The notes beneath the pieces are model-generated. The model did no database searches. It saw only the letters and a list, made by a program, of their open reading frames with translations, and had not been told where the DNA came from. A program made the translations under genes and the position numbers. From the NCBI GenBank assembly GCA_022447165.1, contig JAKVBR010000039.1:1-11671 (forward strand): a DNA stretch of 11,671 nucleotides, read 5' to 3'. This document shows, in pieces, positions 1-7,100 of this stretch; positions within the stretch are counted from its first letter, which is position 1, and every line of letters begins with the position of its first letter. The DNA is from Phycisphaerales bacterium. GTDB lineage: Bacteria > Planctomycetota > Phycisphaerae > Phycisphaerales > SM1A02.

Positions 1-1
1 G

Positions 2-358
2 CACGTCGGTGCGCCAATTATTATGCAGAACTATCCGAAAGACATTAAGGCGTTTTACATGCGACTTAACGATGATGAAAAAACAGTTGCAGCGATGGAT
101 GTGCTCGCACCTGGGATTGGTGAAATCATTGGTGGATCGCAGCGAGAGGAACGACTTGATGTGCTCGACGCTCGGATTGCTGAATGTGGTTTAGAGCCAG
201 AGCCCTATTGGTGGTATCGAGATTTGCGCAAATATGGCACTGTTCCACATGCTGGATTTGGTCTGGGTTTTGAGAGGACGATTATTTATGCAACTGGCAT
301 GACGAATATCCGAGATGTCATTCCGTTCCCAAGAACACCTAGAAACGCTGATTTTTAG
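2..358 (+). CDS. asnS: Asparaginyl-tRNA synthetase, C-terminal part (5' truncated)
   Basis: This is the last 118 residues of a cytoplasmic class IIb aminoacyl-tRNA synthetase that charges tRNA-Asn with asparagine. The frame is open to the left edge, so the anticodon-binding domain and class II motifs 1 and 2 lie outside the window. Visible hallmarks are APIIMQNYPKDIKAFYM, the active-site strand GIGEIIGGSQRE, and class II motif 3, GFGLGFERTIIYATG, followed by the family-typical ending NIRDVIPFPRTPRNADF. The ending discriminates AsnRS from AspRS and LysRS, which share the fold. The TAG stop is at 356-358. Nothing is degenerate in the visible part, so the gene is probably intact and simply cut by the window edge. 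The Met at 23 is internal. Confidence 0.95.
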   Translation, partial: HVGAPIIMQNYPKDIKAFYMRLNDDEKTVAAMDVLAPGIGEIIGGSQREERLDVLDARIAECGLEPEPYWWYRDLRKYGTVPHAGFGLGFERTIIYATGMTNIRDVIPFPRTPRNADF

Positions 359-377
359 CACAAAAACGCGGTTTTTA

Positions 378-420
378 CATATCGGAACTCCGAGAAGGGG
401 GCGACCCCTCGTCCGATATG
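378..420 (+). other. Inverted repeat downstream of asnS
   Basis: A perfect 9-bp inverted repeat (CATATCGGA at 378-386, TCCGATATG at 412-420) encloses a GC-rich inner hairpin in which CGAG (391-394) can pair with CTCG (408-411) and a G run faces a C run. It starts 20 bases after the asnS stop. A smaller hairpin, AAAAAC-gcg-GTTTTT (362-376), lies just before it. There is no T-tract after 420, so it is not a clear intrinsic terminator. It could be a 3'-end stabilising hairpin, an operator, or part of the structured leader of the next gene. Confidence 0.5.
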
Positions 421-472
421 GGAAGAAATCATAGATTTGTCGAGCGCACAGACGCCAACAAACGATTATCGA

Positions 473-577
473 AGTGTCCTTGGTTCAGTTGCCAATGAAG
501 GCAGCCCAAGGACGCTGTCTTTGACAGTTTCAACATGCCTCGTGGATGTGAGGCGTTTAACGCAAAAGGGGTTTTGC
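473..577 (+). promoter_or_regulatory. Candidate structured 5' leader before the cobalamin-binding-like gene
   Basis: Four consecutive hairpins can be drawn. (1) 473-483 pairs with 506-516, eleven pairs with one G-U, and continues as GTTGCC (488-493) with GGCAGC (500-505) around the hexaloop AATGAA, leaving TTCA (484-487) as a bulge. (2) CTGTC (515-519) pairs with GACAG (523-527); it shares bases 515-516 with hairpin 1, so the two compete at their junction. (3) GCCTC (537-541) pairs with GAGGC (550-554). (4) GCAAAA (562-567) pairs with TTTTGC (572-577), placing the GGGG of the ribosome-binding site in the loop. The last hairpin could tune translation of the next gene. I recognise no known riboswitch family. 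Confidence 0.45.
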
Positions 578-578
578 C

Positions 579-1280
579 GTGAATTCAGAAACATTTATTG
601 AAAAACTATTTCCTCTCCTAATCACTGGAGACAGAAAATCAGCAAGATCTTGTGTTAGCGAAGCAATCACAAGCGGATGGACACCAGAAGAAGTTTCAGA
701 GCATGGCTTTTGGCCAATTCTAGAATCAATTCAAACGCTCTACCGAAATGATCAGATGACAAGTGTTGCACATCATTATGCAACACGTCTCCTTAGAAGC
801 CTAGTTGATCAAGTCCAAGCTGGTTATACACAAAAATCATCAAACAATAAACACATGTTGTTGTTCTGTGGACCAAGTGAAGGCGATGACCTTGCTGCAC
901 AAATTGTTGCAGATTTATGTGAAGCAGATGGTTGGGAAGTAAAATTTGGTGGCGGCGGTGTTCCTGCTGATGAAATTCTAGCAGAAACAAATGAAAGCAA
1001 ACCAGATACGCTTTGTATGTTCTCATCTGCTCCAAGTGATGCTCCACACATTCGTAACATTATCGATACGGTTAAATCAATCGGCGCATCACCGCAAACT
1101 CAAATCGTTGTTGGCGGTGGACTCTTTAACAGAGTCGATGGTCTTGCTGAAGAAATAGGTGCAGATCTCTGGGCAAATTCACCTTCAGAATTGAAAGAAA
1201 AGGTCATTGCTGAAGCAGGGCGAAGAGCTCCGGAAGATCAGAGAACAGTCGGTCGTTCAATCTCGACAAAAGCCGCTTAA
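579..1280 (+). CDS. Cobalamin-binding-domain-like protein with a degenerate ligand motif
   Basis: The protein has 233 residues and no signal peptide, so it is probably cytoplasmic. Residues 1-83 resemble the helical cap domain (B12-binding_2 type) found before cobalamin domains: GWTPEEVSEHGFWPILESI, then SVAHHYATRLLRSL in place of the usual VAxEHxAT. Residues 92-213 look like the Rossmann-type B12-binding domain, with EADGWEVKF, VPADEIL, the LCMFSSAPSD strand-loop and the glycine loop VVGGGLFN. The canonical HxxG of DxHxxG aligns with D103-D-L-A106, so both the cobalt-ligating His and the Gly are absent. No DNA-binding, kinase or methyltransferase domain is attached. The start is GTG, chosen because AAGGGG (566-571) lies seven bases upstream; no better in-frame start follows closely. 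It may bind a corrinoid in His-off mode, bind another tetrapyrrole as SCHIC domains do, or act as a ligand-free regulator. Function is not assigned. Confidence 0.75.
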   Translation: MNSETFIEKLFPLLITGDRKSARSCVSEAITSGWTPEEVSEHGFWPILESIQTLYRNDQMTSVAHHYATRLLRSLVDQVQAGYTQKSSNNKHMLLFCGPSEGDDLAAQIVADLCEADGWEVKFGGGGVPADEILAETNESKPDTLCMFSSAPSDAPHIRNIIDTVKSIGASPQTQIVVGGGLFNRVDGLAEEIGADLWANSPSELKEKVIAEAGRRAPEDQRTVGRSISTKAA

Positions 1281-1307
1281 AAATTTCAAAATGCATTAAA
1301 TCGATAT

Positions 1308-1343
1308 CGCAGCAAGGTCTATGACCTTGCTGCGTTGTTTGTT
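1308..1343 (+). terminator. Rho-independent terminator of the 579-1280 gene
   Basis: A perfect 12-bp stem (CGCAGCAAGGTC at 1308-1319, GACCTTGCTGCG at 1323-1334) with loop TAT is followed by the T-rich tract TTGTTTGTT (1335-1343). It sits 28 bases after the upstream stop codon. The ATG at 1321 falls inside its loop, which rules that codon out as a plausible start for the next gene. Confidence 0.85.
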
Positions 1344-1356
1344 ACTATATGCAGTT

Positions 1357-1364
1357 GGAAAGGG
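1357..1364 (+). promoter_or_regulatory. Ribosome-binding site that sets the start at 1372
   Basis: GGAAAGGG lies seven bases before the ATG at 1372. The protein read from that ATG begins directly with a signal peptide. The upstream in-frame ATG at 1321 lies within a terminator hairpin and would add 17 residues before the signal sequence. Confidence 0.75.
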
Positions 1365-1371
1365 TTTTAAA

Positions 1372-4131
1372 ATGCATTACATTCAACAATTGACACTCAC
1401 CATAATCATACTTTTTAGCCAATTTATTGTTCATAATTCAGCATCCGCTCAATCTTTACCTGTTTTTAATGATCCTATAAAGGTTAGAGAAATTGAGGTT
1501 ATGGGATCAGATTTAGATTTAACGGCAGTTCAAATGCAGGCCTTTCTTGAACTGTACGATTTATACCTAAATGATTTTGAAAGAGTTCGAAAAGGTGATG
1601 TTCAAGATTTTGAAGATGAACTCACAAGTCTGGCAGAACAGTTTGGTTTTATGAATTTTGATATTCCCCCTCGAGAACAGTTAGAGAGACTGATAATTGA
1701 GGGACTAAAGTCAATAAAAGCAATACAAAGAGTAGACAGTTTGTTTTTTGATGAGGTTGAGGGAATTCTTACCGAGAATCAAAGGTCGCTTTTGAAGAAT
1801 TTAAGAACTTCAAGGCAAATTTCAAGTTACAACATTTTCCTATTGCCAATGCTAAGCCAGTTAAACAGTGGTATGGGCATAAGGCTTACTCCAATCTTTG
1901 ACCAATTTGATATAGAGATTACCCCTGAGGTTGAAGAGATTCTCTCTGCATACGATGATAAATATCTACGAGAGTGTCTTTCTTCATTAGAACTTATGAG
2001 GCAGATGGCTTATTCGCTTTTAGATGTTATTGACGAAATGGGAGTTAGGGGAATGGATCAACGCGCAATGATGATGCAATTTGCTAATCCAGAAAGAATT
2101 GAGCAGTTAAAAGCAAAAGCAGATGTTTTGATAGTTCCAATGCAGACAAAAGCACATGAAATTAGTCAGTTAAATTGGCGAACTTGGAAACAATTAGATG
2201 GTCTATTGCCAGAAGATGCTTCAAATATTTTACGCAAACAATTTTTCTCTAAAACCTACTGGTCAGCTGTTCAAGGGGAAACAAGAGTAGAGAAGTATTT
2301 TGATAGAGCGTTGAATTTAAGTGCCTTGTCTGAAGATCAGCAAATTTCTTTACAGGAATTACAAAGTTCTTTTAACTCTCGATGGAAGAGCCGCTCAATC
2401 AAACATGCTGAAATGCTAGGACGTGATCGGCAAAAGAAGACAATGAGTATGTTTTTGGGTGAAATTGATAGCGAGTTTAATGATGAGCTTATGCAATTTG
2501 ATGAAGAACGATCGGATTTAGTTGAAACAACAATTGCAAGAATTGATTCTATTTTAGGCAGTGATTTAGCACCTGAATTGAAGGGCAAAAATAAGGATTG
2601 GGATAAGTCAAATGGTGGTTCAGCTAAGGGCAAGGGTACTGCTCAATCTAAGGCCAAGGGGACTGCTACAACTAAGGGTGGTTCATCAGGAAAAAGTACT
2701 GATGCTAGTGATTGGAATGGTCAGAAAATAGTTGATGCAAATGATAATTTCATTGTTGAACTTGGACCAGAAGAAAATTATGAAATTTATGATCAGACAA
2801 TTACTATCACTAATCAAAATGGAGATGCAGTGAAGACCTTAGAAGTCGAAACGGAATCTGTTTTTGTTTATTCTTCGATAGAAGGCGGTGTAGAAAAAAA
2901 TCAAGTTAATGCCGTCTCAGGAAGAACTGCTTCAGAGGAAAACTCTGCTCTTCAAATGCCAGATGCAATAAGTCCAGCTTTTCCAAAGCAAGCATCAGAA
3001 ATTTTGAAGTTAGATGCTTCTGGACTTATAGCTATTAATGCACTTTATGATGACTACCGTGATCTATACAATGAGAAATATAGTGAACTGAGAGAGATTG
3101 GCATAACTTTAGATGAGTCTGATTCTGATGAAATGGAGATATATAAGAGAGTTAAAGATCTTAATACTCAGGCAATGGAGTTTGTGGAGAGATTAGAGAT
3201 TCGTTTTTTTGAGGATTTAACAACACTAACTGGTATAAGTAATGAAGATAAAAATTTGGTTATGCTTAAGCGTTTTCGTGAAAGGCAGCGTTTGAGTGTT
3301 GATCAGCAAGGCCAGTTTGGTTTTAATAGCGATGAAACTAAAGCAGTCGATTTAGTTGATTTATATTTATTCTCTAGAAAAACTCAAAATTTAAGAACAA
3401 GTATTTCAAGCGAAACATACAGCACTCTTCTTAGAGTTTTAAATGATTATCATTCAAATATTGATGGCCCATTTAGAAATTATGTCGAATCGTCGGATAA
3501 ATTTAAAAGAACTCAAGATGCTATGAGAATGTTATGGAGGACCGATGGAGATTCAGGCGCTTCTCCTAGCGGTGAGGTTGCAGATAGGATGCGAGATCGA
3601 TGGCTTGAGGATTTTACAAATAACCGGGATTCTAAACGTCAATACTTACTAGCCAATCAAGAGATTGTTTCGGATTTATTGACTTCAATAAATGAAAATG
3701 ATTATTGGAATGTCCGGATGGTATTTATAAGAGAGGCTTATCCGGATGTTTTTAGAAGTGCAGATGATGCAAGTCAAATGATTGCAATTGCTCTAACACT
3801 TCCAAGTCTCACTCCAGAGCAGATGTCACAACTTAAACAATATTCAGAACAGTATCGTTTTGATTATTGGAATCTATGTGAAGACATGATTAGATTATAT
3901 GAGTCAAACGCTGAAGCTCAAACACAATCCAATGCTTGGATGAATCAACAAGACATGCAAAGGGAAATTGAAAAAGAAACTTTGCGATTTCAAAGAAAAG
4001 AACTTTATGATCGTGCTCAACTTATGCTGAGAATGATTCTAAGTGAGGATCAGATAAAGGATATTCCTGGCTTGAGACCATCCGCTGATAATGCAGCAAA
4101 ATGGGGTAAAGAGAATGACGGCAAAAACTGA
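1372..4131 (+). CDS. Exported, mostly helical protein of unknown function with an internal duplication
   Basis: I do not recognise the family. The 919-residue product starts with a signal peptide (hydrophobic core LTLTIIILFSQFIV, probable cleavage at ASA-Q, residues 26/27), so it should be exported. The rest is charged, rich in Glu, Asp, Leu and Arg, and looks alpha-helical with coiled-coil stretches. Two halves resemble each other: residues about 44-400 and about 544-900. Clear pairs are FFDEVEGILTENQRSLL with FFEDLTTLTGISNEDKNLV, and NLSALSEDQQISLQEL with TLPSLTPEQMSQLKQY. Between them lie a Lys/Gly/Ser/Thr-rich linker (about 404-447) and a short beta-rich segment (about 450-500; QKIVDANDNFIVELG, then YDQTITITNQNGDAVKTL). 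L[ST]xxQ motifs occur at residues 133, 319, 813 and 890, recalling the LTxxQ motif of the Spy/CpxP periplasmic proteins. That link is only suggestive. No transmembrane anchor or enzyme motif is seen. The gene converges on the 4179-7964 gene with 47 bases between stop codons. Confidence 0.8.
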   Translation: MHYIQQLTLTIIILFSQFIVHNSASAQSLPVFNDPIKVREIEVMGSDLDLTAVQMQAFLELYDLYLNDFERVRKGDVQDFEDELTSLAEQFGFMNFDIPPREQLERLIIEGLKSIKAIQRVDSLFFDEVEGILTENQRSLLKNLRTSRQISSYNIFLLPMLSQLNSGMGIRLTPIFDQFDIEITPEVEEILSAYDDKYLRECLSSLELMRQMAYSLLDVIDEMGVRGMDQRAMMMQFANPERIEQLKAKADVLIVPMQTKAHEISQLNWRTWKQLDGLLPEDASNILRKQFFSKTYWSAVQGETRVEKYFDRALNLSALSEDQQISLQELQSSFNSRWKSRSIKHAEMLGRDRQKKTMSMFLGEIDSEFNDELMQFDEERSDLVETTIARIDSILGSDLAPELKGKNKDWDKSNGGSAKGKGTAQSKAKGTATTKGGSSGKSTDASDWNGQKIVDANDNFIVELGPEENYEIYDQTITITNQNGDAVKTLEVETESVFVYSSIEGGVEKNQVNAVSGRTASEENSALQMPDAISPAFPKQASEILKLDASGLIAINALYDDYRDLYNEKYSELREIGITLDESDSDEMEIYKRVKDLNTQAMEFVERLEIRFFEDLTTLTGISNEDKNLVMLKRFRERQRLSVDQQGQFGFNSDETKAVDLVDLYLFSRKTQNLRTSISSETYSTLLRVLNDYHSNIDGPFRNYVESSDKFKRTQDAMRMLWRTDGDSGASPSGEVADRMRDRWLEDFTNNRDSKRQYLLANQEIVSDLLTSINENDYWNVRMVFIREAYPDVFRSADDASQMIAIALTLPSLTPEQMSQLKQYSEQYRFDYWNLCEDMIRLYESNAEAQTQSNAWMNQQDMQREIEKETLRFQRKELYDRAQLMLRMILSEDQIKDIPGLRPSADNAAKWGKENDGKN
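2626..2667 (+). repeat. Imperfect 18-bp direct repeat in the linker of the exported protein
   Basis: AAGGGCAAGGGTACTGCT (2626-2643) recurs as AAGGCCAAGGGGACTGCT (2650-2667) with two mismatches and a 24-base period. They encode KGKGTA and KAKGTA within the Lys/Gly/Ser/Thr-rich linker. Such in-frame repeats usually arise by slippage, and the linker could vary in length between strains. Confidence 0.7.
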
Positions 4132-4178
4132 TTCAGGTTTATATGATTAAAGGATGCCCCAAAGATAATCTTGATTTA

Positions 4179-7100
4179 TTAGCAAGTACCCCAATTTGCT
4201 ACTACCAATAGCAAATCTGATACATCAACAATTCCACTTCCATCAACATCTGCATTAACATCACTGGATCCCCAGGCCGCGATAACTTCAAGCAGATCAG
4301 TTACTTCAACGATGCCATTCCCATCTATGTCGCCTTCGCAATCATTGACAACTGTAGTGATATTCAAAAATACACCAACGCCAGGGAGGGTTCCAGTCAC
4401 TGGATCAATTTCAACAATGCTAACAATGTCAAGCAGTCCATCTTGATTAAAATCTCCATGTTCAATCATTTCTGGTTCGTTGCCACTACCAGTAATTTGA
4501 TCCTCTACAAGGAGTAAGACAGCCTCAGTATCATTTCTTATAACTTGTAACTCTCGTTCACCAGACACATCGCCTATAACAGAGACTACAAGGTCATGAT
4601 CTCCATCGTTATCAAAATCTGCAACTGTAGTGGATTCAGGACTTGTTCCAACAGCAAAGGATGACGCCGGGCCGAGTTCACTGCCATCACCTAAGAGGAC
4701 ACTCATTGTGCCATTACCATTGTTCACTGTAATCGCGTCTTCAAAACCATCATCGTTTAAGTCTGCAAATTCTAACTCAATCGCGTCACTGCCACTTACA
4801 AGAGCGTCATCAAAAACGAGACCAAATGGACCACCGCCAGCACCGTTGCCTTCAAGGACGCGTACTCCATCACTTGAACCGTTCAACAAGATGAAGTCAA
4901 GATCCTTATCATTGTTGACATCACTTGGATCGATGTCAGCAGGAAGTGGTGTTGAAAGCGAGCCAACATTTGCCCATGTGGCACCCATTGCTCCAAGAGC
5001 AGGGTTGTTTTGTAACACTGTTGTATTGAATGAGTCACACGCAACTGCAATGTCAACAACATCGTTTGCATCTTCTACATAATCGCCAACAGCTATGTAT
5101 CTCGGTGAGGTATCAGTTAAAACTTCACTGAGTGAAAAATTTCCTGAACCATCATTAAGAAGGACGGTTACGGAATCATCACCATGGTTAGCAACTACAA
5201 GGTCATTAGCTGTTCCATCACCGTTGAAATCGGCGTGTTCAATATCCATTGGTTCAACGCCAACAGTAATACCACTCTGTTGTGTAAATCCTTGCCATTC
5301 TCCATTTGAACTACCATTATTGAGGAGGACAACGACTACTCCATCACCACCTTCTAAAGTTGAACTTAAAGTCATCGCCAAATCTGGTCCATTTAACCCA
5401 TCAACATCTAACACTGTATAAGCATTTGGTTTAAGAGCGATTGGCATAGTTAATGCACTATCAAACTCAACGGGACCCGTTGTTTCAATTGTGACGTCAT
5501 CACCACCAATTACTCCACTGCTATTTGGCGGGGACCATTGGCAAGAAACTCCTCTAGGAAGTCCTCTTGCAAAAACTAATGTGGTAGATGCTTCATAACT
5601 ACTTACATCTAAAATATTATATGAATCTCCAACTGCAGGAACATAATCATTGCTCCATTGCAATTCAATTGAGTTTAAATCATTTATTGACTTTGTGACT
5701 TCAATAGAATCATATAGATTTGAGTTGCTGCCATGAATATCAAATGACATTCTTCCAACTAAATCTAGATTTGAATTTTGATTTTCTCTGCTGTTAAGTG
5801 AACCATTAATGAATATTCTTCCAATTGATTTATATCCGGGAAGTAGGTTCCCCCCATAGTTGTTTATGTTTCCTGATAGATAGCCATCAAAACCAAATTC
5901 AGAATCGTTTCTTATGTTTATGTTTGCTGCATTAACAGTTAAATTGTCTTTGAAAATAAGATTAGCATTGTTTAGATTTAAATAACTAGAAATATTTAAG
6001 ATACCCCCAAGTCCTTTAAATACTGCAGTAGATCGTTGATCATAACTTTCAACTGTAAGAGGGTCAGAGTTGGCTGCTAAGTAGAGTGATTGGTTAGATA
6101 GATCAAAAGTCACTAAACCACTTGAAATTATCAATCTGTCAGCAAATGATGTTTTATATACGTTGATAAATCGAGCTTCATTTGTATTTATAAGTCCAGT
6201 CCAACCAACATCAGGGACCTCGAAGGGAAGCCAGTTTTTAGGATTATTAAAATCACTATCGGTTGATCCAGAATTGCTCCATATTCCAATATTGTTTGAA
6301 TTTGGCACATGCTCAAATGAGCCAAAGTCTACAATTGGTGCTCCTGAGTCATCCGGTCCTGTGTCAGGCATATAGGGGTCATTTATTTGACGATTATTAC
6401 CAGCTAAGTCAATCAATGAGAATACTTGTGAGTTGTCTCCAGCATCAATCAATGGAGATTGCTGAAGAAGTCTGAAAAGTTCATCGCCAGTAGAAGGAAT
6501 ACCATCATTACCAAATTCGCTTAGAAAGCGAGGGTTTAAATCCGTATTTCCATTTCCTGGTAACTGGTCTCCGATAAACTCAACACAGGTGTAGTTAAAG
6601 TTGACATTTGCCTGGCGAATATCAAACTGTTGATTACCGCCATTCACATCTCTGTTCCCCCATAAGATTGAGTTATAAAAGTTAATATTCGCAGAAGAAC
6701 TGCCTAAACAGCCAAAAATATTTGCGGTGTTTTGCACAATAGTTGTTGAACGAATTGCAACTTGTCCATTTGACATGCACTGGATGGCCCCGCCTTCCCC
6801 ATCTGAATGATTAGCATTAACTAAGCAGTTCTGAAGAGCAGTTGAGCCTTTTGTATAAGCCCCTCCGCCAGCGAATTGCGCATTGTTTTGTGTCAAAACG
6901 CATCGATTAACTAAAACTGCTGCAGTTTCTGATACATAAACGCCGCCACCATAATCAGCATAATTCCCAAGAATCTTGCATTGATCGATTAAGGGACATG
7001 TTGTGAAGTCAGTATCTACATTGTTTATATAAATACCTCCACCCAATTGATTATTGTCAGCATTGCCTTGAGTTATAACAAAACCATCAATTACCGCTCT

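Noticed and set aside
473..516. Signal recognition particle RNA (4.5S-like), because of the AAGGCAGCCCAAGG string
   Set aside because: The GGAA-type tetraloop and the conserved internal loops of SRP domain IV are absent; the loop here is AATGAA and the TTCA bulge is in the wrong place.
521..549. Promoter with a perfect TTGACA -35 at 521-526
   Set aside because: At 17-base spacing the -10 position reads GGATGT, which is not a usable -10; TTGACA is also part of the CTGTC/GACAG hairpin.
359..578. Cobalamin riboswitch upstream of the B12-like gene
   Set aside because: No B12-box-like sequence or the GC-rich conserved core (GCTGCCCCCGCAACTG type) is found. The same search of 8742-8993 was also negative.
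535..582. Fifteen-codon leader peptide (ATG at 535) ending in a GTGA overlap with the next start
   Set aside because: The overlap is neat, but the ATG has no ribosome-binding site and the peptide has no telling composition; probably chance.
1321..1371. ATG at 1321 as the start of the exported protein
   Set aside because: It lies in the loop of a perfect terminator hairpin; 1372 has a good ribosome-binding site and gives an immediate signal peptide.
4132..4178. Bidirectional terminator between the convergent genes
   Set aside because: Only a weak 5-bp GATTA/TAATC pairing can be drawn, with no proper T-tract.
4630..5082. 150-residue plus-strand reading frame
   Set aside because: It is antisense to the FG-GAP repeats of the secreted protein, is Ser/Pro-rich as antisense shadows are, and lacks a ribosome-binding site.
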